From NCBI GenBank assembly GCA_023270095.1, contig JAGLSJ010000003.1, positions 1-19,582 on the forward strand: 19,582 nucleotides of DNA. Direction: 5' to 3'. This DNA is from Minisyncoccota bacterium (GTDB lineage: Bacteria; Patescibacteriota; Minisyncoccia; JAHIHE01; JAGLIN01). Below are positions 1 to 8,972 of the stretch, piece after piece. The first letter of the stretch is position 1. The number at the start of each line of letters is the position of its first letter. Made by a program: the position numbers and the translations under genes. Below the pieces are notes generated by a model. That model was given only the letters and a program-made list of their open reading frames with translations. It made no database searches and had not been told where the DNA came from.

Positions 1-2
1 AT

Positions 3-1211
3 AAAAACAAGATTAAACTGCTTAAGCGTAGCAAAGTTCCTTTTTTTGAACCTCAAGTTGAAAAATTAGTTATAGAGAACTCACAAAAAGAAAAAATTAA
101 TTTTACAACTGATATAAAAATTGCAACAGAAAATTGCGAAATTATATTCATTGCAGTAGGAACTCCACAAAAAGAAAACGGGGAAGCGAATCTTTCTTAT
201 GTTAAAAAGGTTGCCGAACAAATTGGAAAAAATATTTCTGCATATACTGTAATTGTAAACAAAAGCACTGTTCCAATTGGAACAGGTAATCTTGTCAGAG
301 ATATTATACAAAATGAGTGTGATGTTGAATTCGATATTATTTCAAATCCAGAATTCTTGCGAGAAGGAAGCGCTGTTGATGATTTTCTTAATCCTGAAAG
401 AATTATTATTGGAAGTGATTCTCAAAGAGCCAATTCTGTAATCAATGAACTATACAAAGATTTTTCGTGTCCTATCGTTAATACGGATATAGAAACTGCT
501 GAAATGATAAAGTATGCCAGTAATGCATTTCTGGCTACAAAAATTTCATTCGTAAATGAGATCGCAAATATTTGCGAAAAAGTTGGAGCCAATATTGATG
601 ATGTTTCTTATGCTATGGGATTAGATTCAAGAATTGGCAATAAATTTTTGAATGCAGGAATTGGATATGGTGGAAGTTGTTTTCCAAAAGACGTCAAAGC
701 GCTTAGTAATATTGCCCTCAGTCATGATTATGATTTTGAACTTCTCAAATCAGTTATAAAAGTAAATACTAATCAAAGATTATTTTTAATAAATAAAATT
801 AAAAAGTTAATCGGAAATTTGGAAGGAAAAAAAATATGTGTTTGGGGAATTGCTTTCAAGCCAAATACTGATGACATCAGAGAATCTGCAGCAATTGATA
901 TTATAAATCTTCTTCATAATGAAAATGTAACAGTTAATGCCTATGATCCTCAAGTTAACCATGATTATGTTCGAAATCATAAAAAAATAACTGGTAAAAT
1001 AAATTTATATTCTGATAAATATGATGCGCTTGAAAACTGTGACGCACTGATTCTCGCAACAGAATGGGAAGAATTAAAAAAACCAGACTTTAATAAAATC
1101 AACAAAATCCTTACTAATCCAATTATTATTGACGGAAGGAATGTTTATTCTCCCGTAGAAATGAAAAAACTAGGATTTAGATATGTAAGCGTTGGAAGGA
1201 AAGAGGTTTAA
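3..1211 (+). CDS. ugd: UDP-glucose 6-dehydrogenase (5'-truncated by window edge)
   Basis: This enzyme oxidises UDP-glucose to UDP-glucuronate with two NAD+, supplying precursors for capsule, exopolysaccharide or glycan decoration in the cytoplasm. The frame is open from the first complete codon at base 3, so the N-terminal Rossmann nucleotide-binding start (perhaps 40 residues) lies outside the window; 402 residues are visible. Family motifs are clear: the FIAVGTP segment of the NAD domain, NKSTVPIGT, NPEFLREGSA, the central-helix EMIKYASNAFLATKISFVNE, and GYGGSCFPKD, whose catalytic Cys codon is 678-680. The C-terminal UDP-binding domain includes GIAFKPNTDDIRES and ends with the typical IDGRNVY segment. 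It is followed by a hairpin terminator and then an ABC exporter, so a joint role in envelope glycans is possible but not shown. UDP-N-acetyl-mannosamine dehydrogenase is a relative; the motifs fit UDP-glucose dehydrogenase better. Confidence 0.93.
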   Translation, partial: KNKIKLLKRSKVPFFEPQVEKLVIENSQKEKINFTTDIKIATENCEIIFIAVGTPQKENGEANLSYVKKVAEQIGKNISAYTVIVNKSTVPIGTGNLVRDIIQNECDVEFDIISNPEFLREGSAVDDFLNPERIIIGSDSQRANSVINELYKDFSCPIVNTDIETAEMIKYASNAFLATKISFVNEIANICEKVGANIDDVSYAMGLDSRIGNKFLNAGIGYGGSCFPKDVKALSNIALSHDYDFELLKSVIKVNTNQRLFLINKIKKLIGNLEGKKICVWGIAFKPNTDDIRESAAIDIINLLHNENVTVNAYDPQVNHDYVRNHKKITGKINLYSDKYDALENCDALILATEWEELKKPDFNKINKILTNPIIIDGRNVYSPVEMKKLGFRYVSVGRKEV

Positions 1212-1296
1212 AATACATACTTTTGTAACAAATTTAAGTTTCAATCGTTTATATAAGTATGAAGAATTGAAAGGGCTAAATTTAGTATAAGAAACC

Positions 1297-1321
1297 AAAA
1301 AATCGTCCTCTGGCGATTTTT
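1297..1321 (+). terminator. Rho-independent-type hairpin after ugd
   Basis: The arms AAAAATCG (1298-1305) and CGATTTTT (1314-1321) are perfectly complementary. CC (1307-1308) and GG (1312-1313) can extend the stem with one bulged T and a three-base loop. The A-run on one side and T-run on the other make it a candidate terminator in both directions. It lies 86 bp after the ugd stop and only 18 bp before the chosen ABC exporter start, so it may end the ugd transcript or act as a leader hairpin for the exporter. Confidence 0.7.
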
Positions 1322-1339
1322 GTGATTTTACACAATATT

Positions 1340-3103
1340 ATGAAAAACAACACAAAACAAACGCTAAAAATATATTGGAGTCATATTTTAAAATATAAAT
1401 TATCAGGATTGATAATACTTTTTTCTATTGTAGCTGGTTCTTCAATAAATGTTATTCTGCCTTTATATTATAAAAAGTTTTTTGATGTCTTGGGAGCTGA
1501 ACAAGCAAAAGAGGTTCTCGTTAACAAATTAGTTGATGTTTTAATAGTAATCTTGATAATAAATTTTATAGGTTGGATCGCTTGGAGAATCGCAACTTTT
1601 GCCTTAACTCATATTTTTGCTCAGCTTGTTGCAGACATACAAAATACTTGTTTTAGATATTTACATAAACATTCTTTTTCTTATTTCAATAATAATTTTG
1701 TTGGTGCCTTAGTAAAAAGAGTCGGTTATTTCACTAATTCTTTTCGTGATATTCTCGATAGAGTTCTATGGGATTTTATACCGCTGATTGTTAAGATGTT
1801 GATTATAATTACGGTTCTTTTTTGGAGTCATTTTATTCTTGGCTTGATAGTAGTTATTTGGCTTGTTATTTTTGTGATTGTTAATTGGCTTATGGCTAGA
1901 TATAAAATGAAATTTGACGTAAAAAGAGCTGAAGCACAAACACAAGCTACTGGATTTCTTTCTGACACAATAACAAATAATTCAAATTTAAAACTTTTTT
2001 GTGGATACAAAAAAGAGACAAAAAATTTCTTTAATTTAAATGAAAAAGTTAGAAGGTTGGCTGAGTTTTCTTTTAATTTAGACAACGTCTTTGAAGCAAT
2101 TCAATCCTTGCTTATGATTGTTCTAGAAGTCGGAATTTTTTATGTAGGCATAAAATTATGGGAAAAAAATATGTTTACCATTGGTGATTTTGTTCTATTG
2201 CAATCTTATGTTTTGATTATCTTTATGCATATTTGGAGTTTTGGAAAGATGATTAGAAGAACTTATCAAAATTTAGCAGATGCCGAAGAAATGACTATGA
2301 TTTTTAATACGCCACATGAAATTCAAAATGTAAGAAATGCAAATACGCTAGAGATTAAAAGAGGGAAAATTGAATTGCAAAATGTTGATTTCTATTATCA
2401 CAAGACTAGAAAAGTTTTTGATAAATTTAATTTAACAATCAAAAGTTGTCAAAGAGTGGCGCTTATTGGTCCATCTGGAGCTGGAAAAACTACAGTTATC
2501 AAATTATTACTTCGCAATTTCGATGTTTTTGGTGGAAAAATTTTAATCGATAGTCAAGATATTTCAAAAGTGACACAAGAAAGTCTTTGGAAAAATATTT
2601 CTCTTGTGCCTCAGGATCCAATTTTATTCCACCGAAGCTTGATGGAAAATATTCGATATGGAAAATTTGATGCAACTGACGAAGAAGTGATTAAAGCTTC
2701 AAAACTTGCTCATTGTCATGAGTTTATCAGTGACTTACCAGAAAAATATGATACTTTTGTTGGAGAAAGAGGAGTGAAGCTTTCAGGAGGAGAAAGGCAA
2801 CGGGTAGCAATCGCTAGAGCAATCTTGCGCAATGCCCCGATTTTAATTCTCGATGAGGCAACTTCAAGTCTTGATTCACATTCAGAAAGTTTAATTCAAG
2901 ACGCACTTGATAAATTAATGGAAAAGAAAACGGTAATCGTTATCGCTCATCGGCTTTCCACAATTGTGAAAATGGACAGAATTGTTTTTATTGATGAAGG
3001 AAAAATCATTGAAGATGGAACGCATCAGGAATTAATTGAAAAAGAAAATGGCCATTACAGAAAACTTTGGGAACTTCAAGCCGGCGGATTTATTGCGGAT
3101 TAA
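1340..3103 (+). CDS. ABC exporter, fused membrane and ATPase domains
   Basis: This is a type IV-fold (MsbA/multidrug-like) ABC half-transporter that exports a lipid, peptide or drug-like substrate using ATP; it should act as a dimer in the cytoplasmic membrane. Numbering from the ATG at 1340 gives 587 residues. The first ~310 form a six-helix membrane domain and the remainder a complete nucleotide-binding domain: Walker A GPSGAGKT (377-384), Q-loop VPQDP, signature LSGGERQ (481-487), Walker B ILILDE (501-506) with the catalytic Glu, and the switch His in VIAHRLS. An upstream in-frame GTG at 1322 lies inside the ugd hairpin, so the ATG at 1340 is preferred; neither has a clear Shine-Dalgarno. 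Its partner could be itself (homodimer), since no second half-transporter is visible. The substrate cannot be read from the sequence; the ugd neighbour hints at, but does not prove, a glycan or lipid cargo. Confidence 0.93.
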   Translation: MKNNTKQTLKIYWSHILKYKLSGLIILFSIVAGSSINVILPLYYKKFFDVLGAEQAKEVLVNKLVDVLIVILIINFIGWIAWRIATFALTHIFAQLVADIQNTCFRYLHKHSFSYFNNNFVGALVKRVGYFTNSFRDILDRVLWDFIPLIVKMLIIITVLFWSHFILGLIVVIWLVIFVIVNWLMARYKMKFDVKRAEAQTQATGFLSDTITNNSNLKLFCGYKKETKNFFNLNEKVRRLAEFSFNLDNVFEAIQSLLMIVLEVGIFYVGIKLWEKNMFTIGDFVLLQSYVLIIFMHIWSFGKMIRRTYQNLADAEEMTMIFNTPHEIQNVRNANTLEIKRGKIELQNVDFYYHKTRKVFDKFNLTIKSCQRVALIGPSGAGKTTVIKLLLRNFDVFGGKILIDSQDISKVTQESLWKNISLVPQDPILFHRSLMENIRYGKFDATDEEVIKASKLAHCHEFISDLPEKYDTFVGERGVKLSGGERQRVAIARAILRNAPILILDEATSSLDSHSESLIQDALDKLMEKKTVIVIAHRLSTIVKMDRIVFIDEGKIIEDGTHQELIEKENGHYRKLWELQAGGFIAD

Positions 3104-3138
3104 TTGTAGAAGTGATAAAAATTTAATATTTTTGTGTT

Positions 3139-3243
3139 TGTCATTTCGTGGGAGCAATAGCGACGAGAAATCTATAGACTTTATTTTTCACACTTATCAC
3201 GTCTTCGGATCTCTCAATCGCTACCGCTCATTTCGAGATGACA
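3139..3243. repeat. 105-bp palindromic dispersed repeat, copy A
   Basis: The outer ends TGTCATTTCG (3139-3148) and CGAGATGACA (3234-3243) are near-perfect inverted repeats, and the complementarity continues imperfectly for about 36 bp per arm (GAGCAATAGCGACGAGAAAT against the reverse complement of GATCTCTCAATCGC). A second copy of exactly the same length is at 14414-14518 in opposite absolute orientation. It lies between two co-directional genes and carries no open frame worth calling. It resembles the intergenic TGTCATTTCG-type palindromes common in several bacterial groups; no transposase is nearby. Confidence 0.8.
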
Positions 3244-3277
3244 ATTTAATTTAAGTGCATAAATTATAATTTTTTGC

Positions 3278-3283
3278 TATAAT
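3278..3283 (+). promoter_or_regulatory. Extended -10 promoter for the helicase-nuclease gene
   Basis: TATAAT is preceded directly by TGC, giving an extended -10 element, 41 bp before the ATG at 3325. No convincing -35 is seen at 16-18 bp spacing. A weak AT-only fold-back (3284-3293 with 3309-3318) lies in the short leader. Confidence 0.55.
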
Positions 3284-3324
3284 AAAACTATAAGAATTTA
3301 TTTTATTTTTATAGTTTTTTGTTT

Positions 3325-6300
3325 ATGTTGAAATTTGAGGATAGATATAAAAAATTAAATAAAGAGCAGAAAGAGGCGGTTGATTGCATTGATGGACCAA
3401 TGCTTGTTGTGGCAGGCCCTGGAAGTGGAAAAACAGAACTTCTGAGTTTGCGTGTGGCGAATATTTTGCAAAAAACCGATGTATTTCCAAATAATATCTT
3501 GTGTCTTACTTTTACTGAAGCGGCGGCGACAAATATGCGCAATCGACTCAGTGACATTATCGGACAAGACGCCTATAAAATTGCAATTCATACTTTTCAC
3601 AGTTTTGGAAGTGAGATTATTAATCAAAATCCTGAATATTTTTATCAAGGGGCGATATATAACCCTGTGGATGATTTGGCGCAAGTTGAAATCATGGAGG
3701 ACATTTTGTCAGGTTTAAAACATAATAATAAATTAAATGCTCATCATCCTGAGCAGGGATATGTTTATCTGAAAAATATTTTAGAAAGAATTGGCGATTT
3801 GAAAAAAGCTTTGACTCCTAACGAGTTTTTAGATATTACTTTAGAGAATAAACGGTTTTTTGAAAATTCTGAAGAAATTATTGACCGATATTTTTCAGCT
3901 ACTATTTCAAAGAAAAAATTGCCAGAGTTTGAAAATATTATAGAAGATCTTAAAAATATAAATTTTGAAAAAAGAAAATACAAAACAAAATTCAAGAGCG
4001 TTCAAGAATCGATTATTTCAAGTTTAAGTGGAGCAATTGAAAAATCAATTGAAGAAAAGAAAACGAAATATCTTTCCGAATGGAAAATGAGCTTTACGAC
4101 AAATGACAAGAAAAAGAAAAGGGTTTTGAAGGATTTCAAGAAGATTGAGAAACAAATTGAACTAGCCGATATCTATAAAAAATATCAGAAGAAACTTAGA
4201 GAGAGGGGATATTATGATTTTTCTGACATGCTTTTAGATACTGCAAAAGTTTTACACGAAAATCCAGAATTGAAATATAACATTGCCGAAAAGTATTTAT
4301 ACATTTTAGTGGATGAATTTCAAGATACTAATGATATTCAAAATAGATTGCTTGACAACATAATCAATCTTGAGACAAGTGATGGAGAACCAAACATTTT
4401 AGCGGTTGGTGATGATGATCAAGCAATTTATAAATTTCAGGGTGCAAATGTAGGAAATATAATTAATTATATTGAAAAATATAAGAATTTAAAATTGGTT
4501 GTTTTGCAAAAAAATTATCGTTCTACTCAAGATATTCTTGATTTAGCTCGAAAGACAATTACTTTGGGATCAGATAGATTGGAAAATAAAATTTCTGAAA
4601 TTACGAAAAACCTTTCAGCTGGAAATATAAAAATTGAAAACGGAAAAATTATTAACAAAGAATTTGAAACAAGTTTTCATGAAATGATTTGGATTGCTAA
4701 GGAAATTAAGCGGAAAATTGAACAAGAAAAATGTAACCCAGAAAGTATTACGGTTATCGCGCCAAAACATAAAACCTTACAAGACTTTGCGAAAATACTT
4801 GATTTTTATAATATTCCAGTTTTTTACACAAAGAAAAAAAATGTTTTAGAAGATAAGCAAGTTAAGGAGATAATCACGATTTTTAAGTTTATTAATTCGA
4901 TTAACAATATCAGTGAAAAGGAGGCTGATGAATATTTGCCAGAAATTTTAAGTTTTTCTTTTCTGGAGATTAATCCAATTGTGGTGTGGAAAATATCAAT
5001 TGAAGCTTATAAAAATAAAAAAAGATGGCTAGAAATTATGATTGAACATGAAGACGAGCAAATCAGAAACATTGCTAAATTTCTAATTTTACTTGGAAAC
5101 AAGGCTAATGATTTTACGGCCGAAGAATTAATCGATATTATTACTGGTGTCGCAAGTTTGGAAGATTGTGAGTTTGTAAGTCCGTATAAAGAATATTATT
5201 TTTCCAAGAAAAAATTTAATTCTCAGAGGTCTGTATATTTAGATTATCTAACAAGTTTGCATTCATTTATTAATTCTATTCGTCAGTATAAAGGGCATGA
5301 AACTTTGAGCGTTGCTGATGTAGTTGGTTTCGTTAACTTACATGAAACTCATCATATTGCGCTGAATGTGGCAAGTGAGTTTTCTGATGATAAAAAATCT
5401 GTCAATCTGATGACGGCATATGGCGCAAAGGGTTTAGAATTTGATACTGTTTTCTTGATTGATTGCAGCGAAGATCTTTGGATGAAAAATAATAACGGTC
5501 GTTTGAGTTTTCCTATGAATATTGATCTTGCGCCGCAAAAAGACAATACAGAGGATAAGCTTCGACTTTTTTATGTTGCACTCACTAGAGCGAAACAAAA
5601 TCTATATCTCACGAATTATAAATTTGACAGTAAGGGAAAAGAAAAAATAAAATTGAGGTTCTTAAATCTTACTGATGAAAAAGAGGAAAGAAAAAAAGAA
5701 AACAAAGACGTTGAACTTATCAAAAAAGATCAAGAAGATTTTATCAAAAAAGAAAATCTTGAGAGTCTGATTGAGCTGAAACTAGAAATTAATAATCATA
5801 TTATTAAAAATATTAATGAAAAAGATTTGCTTCAAGCACAATTAAAAAATTACAAACTAAGTGTAACCCATTTAAACACTTTTCTAAATGTAGGCAGAGG
5901 AGGACCGCAAGAGTTTTTAGAAAAACAATTATTACACTTTCCCCAAACACAAAATAAAAATATTGCCTATGGCTCTGCAGTTCATAATGCTTTCCACATC
6001 TTTTATTCTGAATTTAAGCAAAAAAAACTTGTTCCTAGTCTTGATTTATTTTTAAAAATTTTTGAAGATGCTCTTCGTAAATATCGATTAAATAGAAATG
6101 ATTTCAAAGAAATGCTTGAAAGAGGGAAAGATGATCTGAGTGCTTATTATAAAAATAAAAAAAGTAAACTTGATTATAGTGATATTTGTGAATTTGATTT
6201 TTCATCTCAAGGAGTTAATATTGATGGAGCTGATATTACTGGAAAATTAGACAGAATTCACTTAGATAAGAACGACAAGATTATAGAAGTATATGATTAT

Positions 6301-6648
6301 AAAACTGGAAAAGCATTTGAAAAATGGGATGATAATAATAAAAAAATTAATAGCTGGGAATATAAAAATCAACTTGTTTTTTATAAATTATTAGTCGAAA
6401 ATTCAAGAGAGTTTGGAGGAAAGTTCACAGTTAATACTGGTGTTTTGGAGTTTGTAAAACCAGAAGACAATGAACTCATTGAACTTTCACTAACAATTGA
6501 AAGTGACGATGTCCAGAGATTGCAAAAATTAATCAAAATTGTATATCAAAAAATTCAAAATCTTGATTTTCCAGATACAGAAAACTATTCAAAAGATATT
6601 AAGGGTATTTTGAAGTTTGAAAAAGACTTATTAGATGAAAAAATTTAA
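3325..6648 (+). CDS. UvrD-family helicase fused to RecB-type nuclease
   Basis: This is a superfamily 1A DNA helicase with a C-terminal PD-(D/E)XK nuclease, the architecture of AddA/RecB/AdnB enzymes that unwind and resect DNA ends for recombinational repair and can degrade foreign DNA. The start at ATG 3325 (1107 residues) is preferred to a TTG two codons earlier. Visible in order: Q motif LNKEQKEAV, Walker A GPGSGKTE (31-38), motif Ia TFTEAA, HTFHSFG, motif II DEFQD (330-334), motif III GDDDQAIYKFQG, motif IV NYRST, motif V AYGAKGLEFD, and motif VI YVALTRAKQ. The nuclease domain has His887 (YGSAVHNAF), Asp976 (GKLDRI) and Asp991-Tyr-Lys993 (DYKTGK). The cysteine usually present at the start of this domain (a ...YxxCPxxF-like segment) is absent here, so an iron-sulfur staple is unlikely. 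A DEDDh exonuclease follows after 18 bp. Confidence 0.93.
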   Translation: MLKFEDRYKKLNKEQKEAVDCIDGPMLVVAGPGSGKTELLSLRVANILQKTDVFPNNILCLTFTEAAATNMRNRLSDIIGQDAYKIAIHTFHSFGSEIINQNPEYFYQGAIYNPVDDLAQVEIMEDILSGLKHNNKLNAHHPEQGYVYLKNILERIGDLKKALTPNEFLDITLENKRFFENSEEIIDRYFSATISKKKLPEFENIIEDLKNINFEKRKYKTKFKSVQESIISSLSGAIEKSIEEKKTKYLSEWKMSFTTNDKKKKRVLKDFKKIEKQIELADIYKKYQKKLRERGYYDFSDMLLDTAKVLHENPELKYNIAEKYLYILVDEFQDTNDIQNRLLDNIINLETSDGEPNILAVGDDDQAIYKFQGANVGNIINYIEKYKNLKLVVLQKNYRSTQDILDLARKTITLGSDRLENKISEITKNLSAGNIKIENGKIINKEFETSFHEMIWIAKEIKRKIEQEKCNPESITVIAPKHKTLQDFAKILDFYNIPVFYTKKKNVLEDKQVKEIITIFKFINSINNISEKEADEYLPEILSFSFLEINPIVVWKISIEAYKNKKRWLEIMIEHEDEQIRNIAKFLILLGNKANDFTAEELIDIITGVASLEDCEFVSPYKEYYFSKKKFNSQRSVYLDYLTSLHSFINSIRQYKGHETLSVADVVGFVNLHETHHIALNVASEFSDDKKSVNLMTAYGAKGLEFDTVFLIDCSEDLWMKNNNGRLSFPMNIDLAPQKDNTEDKLRLFYVALTRAKQNLYLTNYKFDSKGKEKIKLRFLNLTDEKEERKKENKDVELIKKDQEDFIKKENLESLIELKLEINNHIIKNINEKDLLQAQLKNYKLSVTHLNTFLNVGRGGPQEFLEKQLLHFPQTQNKNIAYGSAVHNAFHIFYSEFKQKKLVPSLDLFLKIFEDALRKYRLNRNDFKEMLERGKDDLSAYYKNKKSKLDYSDICEFDFSSQGVNIDGADITGKLDRIHLDKNDKIIEVYDYKTGKAFEKWDDNNKKINSWEYKNQLVFYKLLVENSREFGGKFTVNTGVLEFVKPEDNELIELSLTIESDDVQRLQKLIKIVYQKIQNLDFPDTENYSKDIKGILKFEKDLLDEKI

Positions 6649-6666
6649 TCTATAATTATTTATTTT

Positions 6667-7236
6667 ATGTATCTATTTTTTGACACAGAAACAACTGGGC
6701 TTCCAAAAAAATGGGATGCTCCAGTAACTGATTTGGAAAATTGGCCTCGCCTCGTTCAAATTGCATGGCTTTATTTTGATGAAAATGGAAAAGAAATTTC
6801 AAGTAAAAGTGAGATTATAAAACCAGAAGGATTTATTATTCCAGAAGAAGCATCTAAGGTTCATGGAATTTCAACGGAAATAGCAAAGAAAAAGGGAATT
6901 GCTTTAAAAAAAATACTAAATGAATTTTCCGATATGACAAACAAAACAAAATTTCTGATTGCCCATAATATGAGTTTTGATGAAAAAATAATTGAAGCTG
7001 AATTCTTGCGAAAGGGGATTCAAAAAAGTTTATTTTCACCAGAGAAATTTTGCACAAAAGAGTTATCCACTGAATATTGTAAAATTCCAGGAAATTATGG
7101 ATATAAATGGCCTTCACTTTCTGAACTCCACATAAAATTATTCAAAAAAGACTTCGAAGATGCTCATGACGCTCTAGTTGATGTTAAGGCATGTGCAAGA
7201 TGTTTTTTCAAACTAAAAAACATAGGAGTTTTATAA
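6667..7236 (+). CDS. DEDDh 3'-5' exonuclease (DnaQ/RNase T-like)
   Basis: A stand-alone exonuclease of the DnaQ fold, which removes nucleotides from 3' ends of DNA or RNA; members serve as polymerase proofreaders or in repair and RNA turnover. All five catalytic residues are visible: Asp6 and Glu8 (FDTETTG), Asp105 (HNMSFD), His167 and Asp172 (DAHDALVD). The length of 189 residues fits a single exonuclease domain with no polymerase or BRCT attachment. A TATAAT at 6651-6656 lies 10 bp before the ATG, so a transcript from it would have almost no leader; it could also be co-transcribed with the helicase-nuclease ending 18 bp upstream. The pairing with a helicase-nuclease suggests DNA-end processing (inference). 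Whether it is the replicative epsilon-like proofreader cannot be decided from sequence. Confidence 0.9.
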   Translation: MYLFFDTETTGLPKKWDAPVTDLENWPRLVQIAWLYFDENGKEISSKSEIIKPEGFIIPEEASKVHGISTEIAKKKGIALKKILNEFSDMTNKTKFLIAHNMSFDEKIIEAEFLRKGIQKSLFSPEKFCTKELSTEYCKIPGNYGYKWPSLSELHIKLFKKDFEDAHDALVDVKACARCFFKLKNIGVL

Positions 7237-7299
7237 ATACTTAATTCAAAAATCAAGAACATTCGTATCAATAATTTTTTGAAAATAAATTATATGTGA

Positions 7300-7328
7300 T
7301 TGACTTTTGCTTTAATTTGTGTTAATCT
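7300..7328 (+). promoter_or_regulatory. Promoter for the membrane protein-HD pair
   Basis: TTGACT (7300-7305) and TAATCT (7323-7328) are separated by 17 bp, followed by the ATG at 7364. A nearby TATATT at 7332-7337 is an alternative -10 but spaces poorly with this -35. Confidence 0.5.
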
Positions 7329-7363
7329 TGCTATATTGAAGTGAGAATTTTAAAATTATCTAT

Positions 7364-8971
7364 ATGCCTAAAAATATTTCTGAAGCAGGAAAAAAGTTTA
7401 TAGAAGACTATAAAAATGCCATAAAACTAGAAAAAACTTATAACGAAACAGCTGGTGAAAGAATTAAGCTCCATCAAGTTTCAAGTAAAATAGCTTTTTT
7501 ATATGAAAAATTAAGAAATTCTGTAGATTATAAAGAAGATCATTTATTGAGGAAAACTGCCATAGAAAGAATCTTAAAGAGAAGACTAACTACGGAAAAA
7601 AATGAACTTGATGTCGCCAAATTTCTAATATATGAACTGATTAGAGCAAGATATTTGCCAAACGATAAAATTCCAGAAAAAAGAATTGATGAAGTTAAGC
7701 AAATTATTGAAAAATATACATTATTTATTAATAATTTTCCTGAACAAAATAATGAAAAAAACAGTAGCCCTGACTATCTGTTTGATTGGACGGTAGGACT
7801 TGCTGCTTGCGAAATTGAAGAAAAAATAGCTCCTTACAAAAGAGAAGATGCTCTTATTGAATTTGCAAAAGATGTTATAGAAAAAAAATTGAAAGTTCCA
7901 GAAAAAATAATAAATAAAGAAGACAAAAAAAATCAAATCTATATTGCCCTTTTAAGAAACTTGACTAAATCTGATGCATCTCTAATCAGATATAGACTGT
8001 TTGAGATGAATCATCCTGAATGGTTTTTTGCTCCGTCAGAAGCATTGATTATGAAAATGTCTGAAAACATATTTTCAATAATCAGTGATATCGAAAAGCA
8101 AACTGACAATCCTTTAGGTGAAAACTTTTCGAGATTTGTCAAAAAAAACCTTGCCTATTTTACAATACTAGAAAATGTGATTACTAGGAATGCTGGGAAC
8201 ATTGATAAAATTTTTGTGCATCATCTTCATATCGAAGATGCGATTAAAGAAGCGTGCATAAAAAAATACAAGGAAGCTAAAATAAAATTAAAAAGAGCCG
8301 CCACAAGAAGTATTGTTTATATTTTCATAACCAAAGTTGTATTAGCCATTGCTATGGAACTTCCGTTTGACAAATATATTATTGGACATATAAACTATTT
8401 CGCTTTAGGTGTAAATATTATTTTTCCTCCTTTGTTAATGCTTTTAGTTGTAGTGACAATCAAGGTTCCAAGTAAAAAAAATACAGAAGCCATTGTTAGA
8501 GGAATAAAAGAAATGATATATAACGAATATCACGAGAACCCATTTATGATGAAAGATGTTTTGCGCAACAGTTCATTTTTTCATAGAGTATTTAAACTCT
8601 TCTATGCCTTTGTTTTTATTGGTTCTTTTGGAACTATAACTCTTATTTTGCAAAGATTGAATTTTAATGTCATGAGCATTGGACTATTCTTATTTTTTCT
8701 AAGTGTTGTAAGCTATTTTGGCGTCAGAATCCGTCAAAATGCAAGAGAACTTGTTGTTTTAAAGAGAAAAGAGGGGATCATAACATTTACAACAGATCTT
8801 TTTTCAATACCAATTCTTCGAATGGGACAATGGTTTTCAACTAAACTTTCCAACATAAATATATTCGCCTTTGTTCTTGATTTTATTATTGAGGCCCCAT
8901 TCAAAACATTCGTAGAAGTTTTTGAAGAGTGGATAAATTACATCAAAGAAGAGAGAGATAAGATATATTAA
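7364..8971 (+). CDS. Membrane protein of unknown function, four predicted helices
   Basis: I do not recognise this 535-residue protein. The first ~310 residues are soluble-looking, highly charged and helical (many Lys, Glu, Ile), with no catalytic motif I can identify. The second half has four hydrophobic segments at roughly 316-333, 345-368, 409-429 and 436-454, the second containing a FPPLLMLLVVV stretch. Between segments two and three is a ~40-residue charged loop, and the tail after the last segment is amphipathic with one further mildly hydrophobic stretch (IFAFVLDFII). There is no signal peptide, so the large N-terminal part is probably cytoplasmic. It has its own promoter and ends one base before the HD phosphohydrolase, which implies translational coupling and a shared function. 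A sensor or membrane anchor for the HD enzyme is a guess. Confidence 0.75.
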   Translation: MPKNISEAGKKFIEDYKNAIKLEKTYNETAGERIKLHQVSSKIAFLYEKLRNSVDYKEDHLLRKTAIERILKRRLTTEKNELDVAKFLIYELIRARYLPNDKIPEKRIDEVKQIIEKYTLFINNFPEQNNEKNSSPDYLFDWTVGLAACEIEEKIAPYKREDALIEFAKDVIEKKLKVPEKIINKEDKKNQIYIALLRNLTKSDASLIRYRLFEMNHPEWFFAPSEALIMKMSENIFSIISDIEKQTDNPLGENFSRFVKKNLAYFTILENVITRNAGNIDKIFVHHLHIEDAIKEACIKKYKEAKIKLKRAATRSIVYIFITKVVLAIAMELPFDKYIIGHINYFALGVNIIFPPLLMLLVVVTIKVPSKKNTEAIVRGIKEMIYNEYHENPFMMKDVLRNSSFFHRVFKLFYAFVFIGSFGTITLILQRLNFNVMSIGLFLFFLSVVSYFGVRIRQNARELVVLKRKEGIITFTTDLFSIPILRMGQWFSTKLSNINIFAFVLDFIIEAPFKTFVEVFEEWINYIKEERDKIY

Positions 8972-8972
8972 A

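Noticed and set aside
3036..3254. + strand open frame across the end of the ABC gene and the repeat
   Set aside because: It is out of frame with the ABC exporter, runs through the palindromic repeat and has no start signals.
3284..3318. Attenuator hairpin in front of the helicase-nuclease gene
   Set aside because: The stem is almost entirely A-T, and transcription from the likely -10 would begin inside its left arm, so it would not form.
7245..7283. Terminator after the exonuclease gene
   Set aside because: TTCAAAAA/TTTTTGAA with a loop of over 20 bases is A-T only and weak; chance is likely in such AT-rich DNA.
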